From positions 40,905-104,904 of the forward strand of contig SVEI01000002.1 of NCBI GenBank assembly GCA_015057445.1: DNA of 64,000 bases, in the 5' to 3' direction. The DNA comes from Lachnospiraceae bacterium. GTDB taxonomy: Bacteria > Bacillota > Clostridia > Lachnospirales > Lachnospiraceae. The notes under the pieces are model-generated. The model made no database searches. It worked only from the letters and a program-made list of their open reading frames with translations, and was not told the DNA's origin. The translations under genes were made by a program, and so were the position numbers. Below are positions 1 to 9,431 of the stretch, piece after piece; the first letter of the stretch is position 1, and each line of letters starts with the position of its first letter.

Positions 1-2
1 AC

Positions 3-338
3 ACTAAGGAAATGGTTGACAAATACGTAGACAAGTTAGTAAAACTTAGAATATTTGCCGATTCCGAAGGCAAGACAAATCTAAGTGTACAGGATGTGAA
101 TGGTGAGATACTTGTGGTGTCTCAGTTCACATTGTATGCGGATTGTAAAAAGGGTAATAGACCAAGCTTTGTAAATGCGGGCTCGCCTCAGCTTGGCAAT
201 GAGTTGTATGAGTACTTTTGCCAGAAAGTTCAGGAAAAAATGGGATCAGTGCAGGTGGGAGAGTTTGGAGCAGATATGAAGGTAAGTCTTATTAATGATG
301 GACCGTTTACCATAGTGTGGGATAGTAGAGACTGGTAA
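3..338 (+). CDS. dtd: D-aminoacyl-tRNA deacylase (Dtd), 5' truncated by window edge
   Basis: [19 protein letters not shown] and [17 protein letters not shown] motifs; frame stays open upstream to the window start. Confidence 0.9.
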   Translation, partial: TKEMVDKYVDKLVKLRIFADSEGKTNLSVQDVNGEILVVSQFTLYADCKKGNRPSFVNAGSPQLGNELYEYFCQKVQEKMGSVQVGEFGADMKVSLINDGPFTIVWDSRDW

Positions 339-415
339 GAAATATTGGTATTATGTAAACCAGTCCCGTATTGTATTCATACACAATTTCGGTATAGAAG
401 TTATAGGAGGAAATT

Positions 416-1378
416 ATGGAGATTAAGAATATTAAGGATGTAGCTGATAAAATAAGAGAAAATGTATCTCGTGTCATAGTGGGAAGGGAAGAAATTATCA
501 ATCTTATGTTAACCTCTATATTGGCAAGAGGTCATATTCTTCTAGAGGATAATCCTGGAACGGGTAAGACAATGCTGGCTAAATCTATAGCAAAGAGTAT
601 TGAGGGAGATTTTAAGAGAGTACAGTTTACACCGGATCTTATGCCATCAGATGTTACAGGCCTTAATGTTTACAGTCAGAAGTCGGGAGAGTTTTCTCTA
701 GTAAAGGGACCTGTGTTTACAAATATTCTTCTTGCAGATGAGATTAACAGAGGTACACCTAGAACTCAGAGTAGCTTGCTTGAGGCTATGGAGGAAAGAC
801 AGGTAACTATTGATGGTGAGACTTATGTGCTTGAGAAGCCATTTATGGTTATAGCTACTCAAAATCCTATAGAGACTACAGGTACATATCCGCTACCTGA
901 AGCTCAGTTAGACAGATTTGCCATGAAGCTTTCTATGGGACAGTCTAAAAAGGAACAAGAACTTGATATTATAGGTAGGTTTATAGACGCAAATCCGCTG
1001 GAAGATATAGGTGCTGTGTGTACTACAGAGGATATAATTGCCGCTAGTCAGGCGGTAAAAAATGTATTTGTACACGAGTGCGTTAGAGAGTACATAGTTA
1101 ACATAATATTGGAAACAAGGCAGGTAGGCAAAACTCCAAATGGTTATGGCGCCGGAGTTAGTACCAGAGGAACCTTGAGTTTAGTTAGGTGTGCGCAAGC
1201 TTATGCTGCTATAAATGGTTCCGAATTTGTGGAGCCGGATCATGTAAAGGCGGTTGCTCCTTGGGTGTTAGGACATAGAATTCCTAGCTTTGGAGGAAAG
1301 CATCTTAAAAAGGGAAAAGAATTAATTCACGAAGTTTTAAATAGAATTGATGTACCAGTGGAGAATTGGGAGAAATAA
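416..1378 (+). CDS. MoxR-family AAA+ ATPase
   Basis: GNPGTGKT-like Walker A (EDNPGTGKT), LLADEINR, ATQNPIE motifs. Confidence 0.93.
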   Translation: MEIKNIKDVADKIRENVSRVIVGREEIINLMLTSILARGHILLEDNPGTGKTMLAKSIAKSIEGDFKRVQFTPDLMPSDVTGLNVYSQKSGEFSLVKGPVFTNILLADEINRGTPRTQSSLLEAMEERQVTIDGETYVLEKPFMVIATQNPIETTGTYPLPEAQLDRFAMKLSMGQSKKEQELDIIGRFIDANPLEDIGAVCTTEDIIAASQAVKNVFVHECVREYIVNIILETRQVGKTPNGYGAGVSTRGTLSLVRCAQAYAAINGSEFVEPDHVKAVAPWVLGHRIPSFGGKHLKKGKELIHEVLNRIDVPVENWEK

Positions 1379-2500
1379 ATGCAGCTAATAATTGCAATTA
1401 CTGTTGCCATTTTTATATTTATCTGGCAAAAAAACTTATACAATAGAATGTGGGATGAAGGGTTAAGAGTAGATATACGTTTTAAGGATTCCTATATTAA
1501 TGCAGGTGAAGGTTCGTCTTTGGTCGAAGTTATCAATAACAACAAGCTTCTTCCCCTGCCGGTTTTGCATGTAAAGTTTTCCGTAGATAAAAGCTTTGTA
1601 TTTGATAATCAAGATAATGTTTCGGTTACGGATTGTTACCATAGAAATGATGCATTTTCTATTATGGGCAATCAAAAGATTACAAGAAAGCTGGATTTTG
1701 TATCAACAAAAAGAGGGGTGTTTGCAGTAAGTGGTGTTACCATAACCGCTAAGGATTTTTTTATGACAAAAACTTTTGCAAAGGTAATGGAAAGTGATAG
1801 CAGACTTTATGTTTTCCCAAGAAAGATGGATACTCCTGATTTTGAAACCTATTTTAATACTGTTATGGGAGAGATAGAGGCTAGGAGAGGCTTGCTTGAA
1901 GACCCATATACATTTAGGGGTATTAGAGATTATGACATAAGTGATAATATGAGCAAAATAAACTGGAAAGCCACTGCGAAAAGTGGTCAGCTTATGGTGA
2001 ATCAATATGGTTATTCTTGGGAACCTAGAATCAAGATACTTTTGAACTTGGACACCAATCAGATGATAAGGTCAGATTATATTACAGAGCTATCCATTGA
2101 ATTGGCTAGCTCTATTGCTATGGAATTCCTTAATAATCGAATATCGGTTGCTATTGATTCAAATGCATTGGATAGTAAGAATCAGCCACTTGGAGAGGTA
2201 AATAGTGGAACTACTGTAGAGCATATGATAACTATAGATAGGTATTTGGCGTCTATAGTTGGAAACAGTGAGATTAATGGTTTCTTAGATATTGTAGACG
2301 GACTAATTGATTCCTACGATAGGGAAAGTACATACATAATTATATCACCATATCACAGAGAAGATCTTTTGATTAAGCTAGATTATCTTAATGAAATGGG
2401 CATGGATTTTCATATGGTAGTTCCTTACTTTGATATGCAGGGTCTTATGGACCAGAGAGAATACATATATGGTTGGGAGGTGGAGCTGGATGAAATCTAG
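1379..2500 (+). CDS. DUF58 domain protein
   Basis: RGLLEDPYTFRGIRDYDISDNMSKINWKATAKSGQLMVNQY is the DUF58 core; directly follows moxR. Confidence 0.9.
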   Translation: MQLIIAITVAIFIFIWQKNLYNRMWDEGLRVDIRFKDSYINAGEGSSLVEVINNNKLLPLPVLHVKFSVDKSFVFDNQDNVSVTDCYHRNDAFSIMGNQKITRKLDFVSTKRGVFAVSGVTITAKDFFMTKTFAKVMESDSRLYVFPRKMDTPDFETYFNTVMGEIEARRGLLEDPYTFRGIRDYDISDNMSKINWKATAKSGQLMVNQYGYSWEPRIKILLNLDTNQMIRSDYITELSIELASSIAMEFLNNRISVAIDSNALDSKNQPLGEVNSGTTVEHMITIDRYLASIVGNSEINGFLDIVDGLIDSYDRESTYIIISPYHREDLLIKLDYLNEMGMDFHMVVPYFDMQGLMDQREYIYGWEVELDEI

Positions 2501-3707
2501 AATAGAATTATTCGGAAAGCTGAGTAGAATAATATTTGAGATGCTTTTCGTTATGCTACTGACCATCTTCTTTGAAAATGTTTTATTAAAGCATGAGCCT
2601 GGTATAGTTAATAGAATTATTTTGGTTTTGGTATATATACTATCTTTTGTTGTGAGAAATTTGGCTAGGATGAGAATAATTGCATTGGTAGCTCACGTAG
2701 CACTTGGTGGTGCAATGTTTGTCCTTCCTATAAGCAATGTTAGTAGGTGGATGTTTGTAGTAATTATTTTCTACTTGATGTGTTCATCTATGGAGTATAT
2801 AGGACTTAGAAATAAGTTAAAACCATTGGAGGACCCTCCTTGGCCATCTTTTTTTATCATTGTGATTATGTATTTGTTTGGAATTTATACCAAGAGTTAT
2901 ACATTTGTCAATTCAACCTATATTTTTGCTTTGCTTATGATGGTTACATACTATCTTATGACATATTTGGACGGACTTAAAAAATATATAAACTCTACCA
3001 AGGAGGTAGAGGAAACACATCTTAAGAAGGTAATATCTAGGAACAATGTAATAGTGTTTTGGATTACAGTATTGCTTATAGCTGGTATGGTGGTGGGCTG
3101 CCTTTTAGACTATAGTGCTATAGAAAATGTGCTTAAAATGATAGGCACAAAAGTTCTAAAGTTGCTTGCGTCAGTGTTTATGATTTTTGCCCTACTGTTT
3201 GATAATGTTATCAAGGAGAGCTCTAACGGGGCTAATGCATTTGATATTGAAGCTGTAAATAGTCTGAAGGGACATGCAAAAACCGCCCTTGATTCCTCTG
3301 TAATATTCTTGTATATAGCTTGTGCCTTGATTGCAATTATTGTGTTGAAAAAACTTTTAAAATATGCTATAAAGCTTCTGTTTGCAAGGAATAAATCGGT
3401 GGGGGATATAGTGGAGATAGCTGACGATATTAGCTATACTGTGGAGGAAGTTCCTAAAAAGAAAATATTCAAAAGACTTACAGATGAGGAAAAATTCAGG
3501 AAAAATTACAAGACATATATAGAAGGCTATAAGTATGATATTAGATTGTCAAATTCTAGAACCTGTAGAGATATAGCAGAGGAGATAAAAAATAGTGGTC
3601 TCGGTGAGCCAGAGGAGATAACTCAGTTGTACGCCTATGCTAGATACGGAAATACTACTGTTGATAAAGCTATGATGAGAAGAATGAAGGCTTTATCAAG
3701 AAAGTAA
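2490..3707 (+). CDS. Multi-pass membrane protein, DUF4129-like C-terminus (MoxR/DUF58 operon partner)
   Basis: Several hydrophobic segments; charged C-terminal helical domain; start chosen at ATG 2490 after GGAG; overlaps the DUF58 end. Confidence 0.6.
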   Translation: MKSRIELFGKLSRIIFEMLFVMLLTIFFENVLLKHEPGIVNRIILVLVYILSFVVRNLARMRIIALVAHVALGGAMFVLPISNVSRWMFVVIIFYLMCSSMEYIGLRNKLKPLEDPPWPSFFIIVIMYLFGIYTKSYTFVNSTYIFALLMMVTYYLMTYLDGLKKYINSTKEVEETHLKKVISRNNVIVFWITVLLIAGMVVGCLLDYSAIENVLKMIGTKVLKLLASVFMIFALLFDNVIKESSNGANAFDIEAVNSLKGHAKTALDSSVIFLYIACALIAIIVLKKLLKYAIKLLFARNKSVGDIVEIADDISYTVEEVPKKKIFKRLTDEEKFRKNYKTYIEGYKYDIRLSNSRTCRDIAEEIKNSGLGEPEEITQLYAYARYGNTTVDKAMMRRMKALSRK

Positions 3708-3713
3708 ATCCCG

Positions 3714-3742
3714 TTGAATATTAAAAGACTTTGTGGTAAAAT
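3714..3742 (+). promoter_or_regulatory. Sigma-A-like promoter upstream of glgA
   Basis: TTGAAT-17 nt-TAAAAT. Confidence 0.6.
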
Positions 3743-3774
3743 ATATGTAATTATCTGGTCAGGAGGACAAAATC

Positions 3775-5211
3775 ATGAAGAAGGTCGCATATATTGCATC
3801 AGAGTGTGTTCCATTTATTAAGACAGGCGGATTGGCAGACGTTGTAGGAACATTGCCAAGAATATTTGATAAGAAGGAGTATGACGTAAGAGTCATAATC
3901 CCTAATTATATGTGTTTACCAGCTAAGTTTAAGGAAAAGATGAGATATATTACTCATTTTCATATGGATATAGGCTGGAAGCAGCAGTACGTAGGCGTTA
4001 TGTACCTTGAGTATGAAGGAGTACCTGTGTACTTCATTGATAACGAGTATTATTTTAATGGCTTTAATATATATGGTGATGTGAAGTGGGATATAGAGAA
4101 GTTCTGTTACTTTAGTAAGGCAGCACTTGCAATTCTTCCAAGCATTGGATTTCAGCCAGATATAGTTCATTGCCATGACTGGCAGGCAGGACTTGTACCT
4201 GTATATCTTAAGACTTTATTTGCAGGTAATCCATTCTATAGTGGTATGAAGTCTATTATGACTATTCATAATCTTCAGTTCCAGGGGAGATGGGATATTA
4301 AGACTATTCAGGAATATTCAGGACTTCCTGATTACCTCTTCACTCCAGATAAGCTAGAGATGCACAAGGATGCGGCTATGCTTAAGGGTGGACTTGTATA
4401 TGCGGATAAGATTACTACAGTATCTAATACTTACGCATGGGAGATTCAGACACCACAGTACGGTGAGGGACTAGATGGTCTCTTAAGTGCTAGAAACCAG
4501 AGTTTGTGGGGTATTGTAAATGGTATAGATTACAATGATTACAATGCTGCCACTGATAAGAAGATATACAAGAATTACACTATTAAGAACTTCCGTAAGA
4601 ACAAGGTTATGAATAAGACTGCTCTTCAGAGACAGCTTGGACTTCCTGAAGATCCTAATGCATACATGATCGGTATTATTTCAAGACTTACTGACCAGAA
4701 GGGTCTTGATTTAGTAGATAGAATTATGAACAATATCTGTACTGATGGTACACAGTTTGTAGTGCTTGGTACAGGCGATAGAAGATACGAGGATATGTTT
4801 AAGTATTATCAGGGAATACATCCAGCCAAGGTATCTGCTAATATTTACTATTCAGATGACTTATCACACAAGATGTATGCGGCCTGTGATGCTATGCTTG
4901 TTCCATCTCGTTTTGAGCCATGTGGACTTACACAGCTTATGGCACTTCGTTACGGAACACTTCCTATTGTTAGAGAGACAGGTGGACTTAAGGATACTGT
5001 TCAGCCTTACAATGAATTTGAGGGTACAGGAACAGGCTTCTCATTCGCAAACTATAGCGCACAGGAGCTCCTTAATACAATTAACTATTCCAAGAAGATA
5101 TTCTTTGATTATAAGGAAAACTGGGAAGCTATGCAGGAGAGAGCAATGCAGCAGAATTATAGCTGGGCAGCTTCAGCAGAGATTTACCAGAGATTGTATG
5201 AGCAGGTATAA
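3775..5211 (+). CDS. glgA: Glycogen synthase (ADP-glucose)
   Basis: N-terminal KTGGLADVVGTLP, HCHDWQ, RFEPCGLTQL motifs. Confidence 0.96.
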   Translation: MKKVAYIASECVPFIKTGGLADVVGTLPRIFDKKEYDVRVIIPNYMCLPAKFKEKMRYITHFHMDIGWKQQYVGVMYLEYEGVPVYFIDNEYYFNGFNIYGDVKWDIEKFCYFSKAALAILPSIGFQPDIVHCHDWQAGLVPVYLKTLFAGNPFYSGMKSIMTIHNLQFQGRWDIKTIQEYSGLPDYLFTPDKLEMHKDAAMLKGGLVYADKITTVSNTYAWEIQTPQYGEGLDGLLSARNQSLWGIVNGIDYNDYNAATDKKIYKNYTIKNFRKNKVMNKTALQRQLGLPEDPNAYMIGIISRLTDQKGLDLVDRIMNNICTDGTQFVVLGTGDRRYEDMFKYYQGIHPAKVSANIYYSDDLSHKMYAACDAMLVPSRFEPCGLTQLMALRYGTLPIVRETGGLKDTVQPYNEFEGTGTGFSFANYSAQELLNTINYSKKIFFDYKENWEAMQERAMQQNYSWAASAEIYQRLYEQV

Positions 5212-5288
5212 GGCTAGTGGTGCCTAGTGGGTTACCATAGCTGTTATTTATAGCATATCCCGAAGGGGTTATGAGGAAAACTATGGAG

Positions 5289-5328
5289 AAAGTGGTATAT
5301 CTAATTTTGAGGTATACCACTTTTCTTT
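5289..5328 (+). terminator. Rho-independent terminator after glgA
   Basis: AAAGTGGTATA / TATACCACTTT stem followed by TCTTTT. Confidence 0.75.
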
Positions 5329-5331
5329 TGC

Positions 5332-5360
5332 TTGTTAGTTGGATAAATTTAGTGTATATT
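5332..5360 (+). promoter_or_regulatory. Sigma-A-like promoter upstream of rqcH
   Basis: TTGTTA-17 nt-TATATT. Confidence 0.5.
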
Positions 5361-5513
5361 ATACGTATTCTTTTGGTTTGCGATTTCTATAGCTGGTATG
5401 GGTCTGTGGGAGAAAAACGTGATTGTCAGACCCGTAGAAGATAATAAAGCAAGTATAGTTGGGACAGAGGGTGATGATACACTCACTAGCCTATGGCATA
5501 AGGGAGAAAGAAA

Positions 5514-7358
5514 ATGGCATTTGATGGAATATTTGTCTCTGCACTGGTTGCAGAGCTTTCAGATAAGTTAATTGGTGGAAGGATATATAAGATATATCAG
5601 CCAGAGGTGGATGAAATTTGTCTGGTGGTTAAGAATAGAAGTGAAGAGGGGAATACTACCCATCGCTTGGTTATATCTGCAGATGCAGGAATACCACTTA
5701 TATATCTTACAGAGAAGGTTAAGGAGAATCCTATGGTAGCTCCTAATTTTTGTATGCTGTTAAGAAAGCATATCGGCAATGGAAGAATCACGGATATAAG
5801 ACAACATGGCTTTGATCGTATAGTGGAGATAAGCTTAGAGCATTTGGATGATATGGGAGACTTGTGTACCAAGAAAATTATAGTAGAGATAATGGGTAAA
5901 CACAGTAATATAATCTTCGTAGATTCGGATGGTGTGATTATAGATAGTATAAAGCACATATCACATATGGTAAGCTCCGTTAGAGAGGTGCTACCGGGAA
6001 GGGATTATGTGTATCCAGTGTCAGGAGATAAGGTAAATCCCTTAGATGTAGATGTGAATTATTTTATGAATCATATTATGACTAAGCCGGAATCTGTGGC
6101 AAAAGCAATATATACATCCATGGTGGGAATATCTCCTGTTGCTGCAAATGAAATCTGCCATAGAGCAGGTATTGATGGTGGTATGAGCACTGCTGGAATA
6201 GGTAATGTCAGCATGAGTACTGGAATTGACCATAATCCCAACACTATAGCTATTTCTATGTCCCAGAAGGAGGATTTATTTAGAGAATTTGATAGAATAA
6301 GACTGGATATAGAAGATAAGGTTTATGTCAGTTGTATAGCCTATAATAGCTATGAGCCTAAAGAATTCGGTGCCATAGCACTTACATCATATGGTAACGC
6401 CGTAGATGGTGATATGCCACAGCCAGGTGTGAATGGATTAAAAATCTTTGATAGTCCGTCGGCTGTTATAGAGGAGTACTATAGCAAGAAAACTGTGGTA
6501 AATAGAATCAAGCAGCGCTCCATAGACTTAAGAAAGATTGTGGCAAATGCTATAGATAGAACTGCAAAGAAGTACGACCTTCAGTTACGACAGCTTAAGG
6601 ACACTGAAAAACGTGACAAATACAAGATTTATGGTGAGCTGATAACTGCCTATGGTTATGGTGTAAAGCAAGGAGACAAGGAACTTGTCTGTGAGAATTA
6701 TTACACAAATCAAGAGATTACAATTCCGTTAGATCCAGATATTTCTCCTATGGATAATAGCAAAAAGTATTTTGCGAAATATAATAAATTAAAGAGAACC
6801 TATGAAGCCCTTACAGAGCTTACGGTGGAATCAAAATCAGAGCTTGATTATCTAATGAGCGTGCAGAACTCTTTAGAGATAGCAGATTCTTTAGATGACC
6901 TAGCACAGATAAAAACAGAGCTTATAGAAAGTGGATATGTTCGTGGAAAGAAAGATAAAGGAAAGGGTAAGAAACAGGAGAAATCCAAGCCACTTCACTA
7001 CATATCTTCTGATGGATACCATATATTTGTTGGGAAGAATAATTATCAGAATGAGGAACTTACATTTAAGGTGGCAGCAGGAGACGATATGTGGTTTCAT
7101 GCCAAAAACATGCCTGGCTCTCATGTTATAGTTAAAACAGAAGGTGAAATAGAACTTCCTGATAAAACATATGAGGAGGCTGCAAGATTAGCCGCATATT
7201 ACTCTGCCGGTAAAGGAAGCCCAAAGGTTGAGATAGACTATACCCTTAGGAGAAATCTAAAGAAGCCACCTAAGGCAAAGCCAGGATTTGTAATATACCA
7301 CACTAATTATTCTATGAATATAGATCCGGATATTTATGGTATTAGAGAATACGAATAA
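5514..7358 (+). CDS. rqcH: NFACT-family protein, Rqc2 homolog RqcH
   Basis: MAFDGIFVSALVAELSD N-terminus; VGKNNYQNEELTFKVAAGDDMWFHAKNMPGSHVIVK NFACT-R domain. Confidence 0.92.
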   Translation: MAFDGIFVSALVAELSDKLIGGRIYKIYQPEVDEICLVVKNRSEEGNTTHRLVISADAGIPLIYLTEKVKENPMVAPNFCMLLRKHIGNGRITDIRQHGFDRIVEISLEHLDDMGDLCTKKIIVEIMGKHSNIIFVDSDGVIIDSIKHISHMVSSVREVLPGRDYVYPVSGDKVNPLDVDVNYFMNHIMTKPESVAKAIYTSMVGISPVAANEICHRAGIDGGMSTAGIGNVSMSTGIDHNPNTIAISMSQKEDLFREFDRIRLDIEDKVYVSCIAYNSYEPKEFGAIALTSYGNAVDGDMPQPGVNGLKIFDSPSAVIEEYYSKKTVVNRIKQRSIDLRKIVANAIDRTAKKYDLQLRQLKDTEKRDKYKIYGELITAYGYGVKQGDKELVCENYYTNQEITIPLDPDISPMDNSKKYFAKYNKLKRTYEALTELTVESKSELDYLMSVQNSLEIADSLDDLAQIKTELIESGYVRGKKDKGKGKKQEKSKPLHYISSDGYHIFVGKNNYQNEELTFKVAAGDDMWFHAKNMPGSHVIVKTEGEIELPDKTYEEAARLAAYYSAGKGSPKVEIDYTLRRNLKKPPKAKPGFVIYHTNYSMNIDPDIYGIREYE

Positions 7359-7430
7359 TATTGTCAAAAAGAATGTTACAAAAGATATTATAGAACTAAT
7401 TTAGAATATGAATAAATATAGCAATTCTGT

Positions 7431-7459
7431 TTGCATTTTCCAAGTTAATATACTATAAT
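7431..7459 (+). promoter_or_regulatory. Sigma-A-like promoter upstream of yicC family gene
   Basis: TTGCAT-17 nt-TATAAT. Confidence 0.65.
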
Positions 7460-7509
7460 GTATTAGTTAAAGATTATATTTTAACAATATATATTTCAAG
7501 GTGATTAAA

Positions 7510-8391
7510 TTGATAAAGAGTATGACAGGCTTCGGAAGAAGCGAGAGTGTAACTGAAGAACGCAAGATAGTAGTAGAGATTAAGGCGGTTAATCACAGAT
7601 ACTGTGATATGAATGTTAAGCTTCCTAAGAAGTTTAATTATTTTGAGACCAGCATTAGAACCTTTCTTAAGGACTACATTCAAAGAGGTAAGGTAGATGT
7701 ATTTATAACCTACGAGGATTATGCAGAGGGAAGAGTTTCTCTTAAGTATAACAGAGAACTTGCGGCGGAATATATTAAGAATTTAAACAATATGGCAGAG
7801 GAGTTTTCTCTTCCTACAACTGATATAACACCAACTATAGTGGGAAGATTTCCAGATGTTTTTTCATTAGAGGAGCAAAGTGTTGACCAAGATGAAATCT
7901 GGGAGCATTTAAAGGGTGTAATTGCAGATGCGGCAACTAAGTTTGTGGAATCTAGAATTTCTGAAGGAGAGAATCTTAAGACTGACCTTATAGCCAAGCT
8001 TGATGAGATGCTTAAGATCGTTGCTTTTATCGAGGAGAAGTCTCCAGAGATTATTGTTGATTACAAGGCAAGACTTATCGAAAGAGTTAACGAGCTTGCT
8101 GCAAATGCACAGATTGATGAACAAAGAATTGCTACTGAGGTGACTTTATTTGCAGATAAGGTATGTGTCGATGAGGAGATAGTTAGACTTAAGAGTCACA
8201 TAGAGAGTACAAAAACTATTCTTATTGAGGGTGGTTCAGTTGGACGTAAGCTAGACTTTATTGCCCAGGAGATGAACAGAGAAGCTAATACTATACTTAG
8301 CAAGGCTAATTCTCTTATTATCTCAGATATGGGTATTAATCTTAAAACCGAGATAGAGAAGGTAAGAGAGCAGATACAGAATATCGAATAG
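7510..8391 (+). CDS. YicC family endoribonuclease/stress protein
   Basis: IKSMTGFGRSE N-terminus, VNHRYCDMNVKLP, RKLDFIAQEMNREANTILSK motifs; exact start uncertain. Confidence 0.92.
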   Translation: MIKSMTGFGRSESVTEERKIVVEIKAVNHRYCDMNVKLPKKFNYFETSIRTFLKDYIQRGKVDVFITYEDYAEGRVSLKYNRELAAEYIKNLNNMAEEFSLPTTDITPTIVGRFPDVFSLEEQSVDQDEIWEHLKGVIADAATKFVESRISEGENLKTDLIAKLDEMLKIVAFIEEKSPEIIVDYKARLIERVNELAANAQIDEQRIATEVTLFADKVCVDEEIVRLKSHIESTKTILIEGGSVGRKLDFIAQEMNREANTILSKANSLIISDMGINLKTEIEKVREQIQNIE

Positions 8392-8429
8392 TATTGAATT
8401 GACAAAATATATTTAAAGAAGGTGACTAT

Positions 8430-9047
8430 ATGGAGAAGAAAGGTAATTTGATAGTAATTTCAGGCTTTTCCGGAGCAGGAAAAGGTACTGTTGTTAAGAA
8501 GTTAGTTGAAAAGTATGGTTACAGCTTATCTGTATCAGCTACTACTAGAGAGCCTAGAGAAGGTGAGGTAGATGGTAAAGATTACTATTTTAAGTCTGTA
8601 GCAGATTTTCAGAATTTAATAGATTATAATGGATTTATAGAGTGGGCTATGTATGTTGAAAATTATTATGGAACACCTAGAAAATTCGTGGAAGATGAGA
8701 TGGCAAAGGGTAATGATGTGATTCTTGAGATAGAGGTTCAGGGAGCTATGAATATAAAGAACCAGTATCCAGATGCTATTCTTATATTTATAACTGCTCC
8801 AAATATAGCTACTTTGAGGGAGAGACTTACAGGAAGAGGTACAGAAAGTGATGAAGTAATCCTTAAGAGATTGAAGCGTGCAAAGGAAGAGTCACAGGAT
8901 ATCAATGAGTATGAGTATGTAGTAGTTAATGATGATCTTGATACCTGTGTGGACAGTGTGAATTCTATTATCGTTCGCAAAAAGTGCTTACGAGAGAATA
9001 ATATAGAGCTTATTGAAGAGCTTCAGAAAGAATTAAGTGTGTATTAA
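8430..9047 (+). CDS. gmk: Guanylate kinase
   Basis: GFSGAGKGTV P-loop, SVSATTREPREGEVDGKDYYF. Confidence 0.96.
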   Translation: MEKKGNLIVISGFSGAGKGTVVKKLVEKYGYSLSVSATTREPREGEVDGKDYYFKSVADFQNLIDYNGFIEWAMYVENYYGTPRKFVEDEMAKGNDVILEIEVQGAMNIKNQYPDAILIFITAPNIATLRERLTGRGTESDEVILKRLKRAKEESQDINEYEYVVVNDDLDTCVDSVNSIIVRKKCLRENNIELIEELQKELSVY

Positions 9048-9064
9048 AGAAGGGAGATAAATAC

Positions 9065-9358
9065 ATGTTACATCCATCATATTCAGATTTAATGGCAGTT
9101 GTTAATAGTGAGGTAGAGCCAGGTGAGCAGCCAGTAGTTCAGAGTAGATACTCTATTGTTATGGCTACATCTAAGAGAGCTAGACAGATTATCTCAACTA
9201 TGTCAGTTATTAACTCAAAGAACAAGAAGGAGCCTAAGAAGCCTTTGACTGATAAGGAAGAGCAGTTCGCAAAGTATTGTGATAAGAGAAAGCCACTTTC
9301 AATAGCAGTAACAGAGCTTCACGAGGGTAAGGTTAAAATCGTAGGTGATGACGAATAA
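9065..9358 (+). CDS. rpoZ: RNA polymerase omega subunit
   Basis: SRYSIVMATSKRARQI motif; follows gmk. Confidence 0.88.
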   Translation: MLHPSYSDLMAVVNSEVEPGEQPVVQSRYSIVMATSKRARQIISTMSVINSKNKKEPKKPLTDKEEQFAKYCDKRKPLSIAVTELHEGKVKIVGDDE

Positions 9359-9363
9359 TACAT

Positions 9364-9390
9364 AAGGGACTGTGTAACAGTCCCTTTGTT
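9364..9390 (+). terminator. Rho-independent terminator after rpoZ
   Basis: AAGGGACTGT GTA ACAGTCCCTT 10-bp stem then TGTT. Confidence 0.7.
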
Positions 9391-9431
9391 GGTATTTACA
9401 TCAAAAAATAATGCAACTTTGGAGGTGTGTT

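Noticed and set aside
2430-2489. Upstream extension of the membrane-protein ORF
   Set aside because: Overlaps DUF58 coding sequence; ATG at 2490 after GGAG is the better start.
4766-5227. 153-aa + strand ORF in alternate frame of glgA
   Set aside because: Overlaps conserved glgA sequence entirely; no domain signature, codon usage not gene-like.
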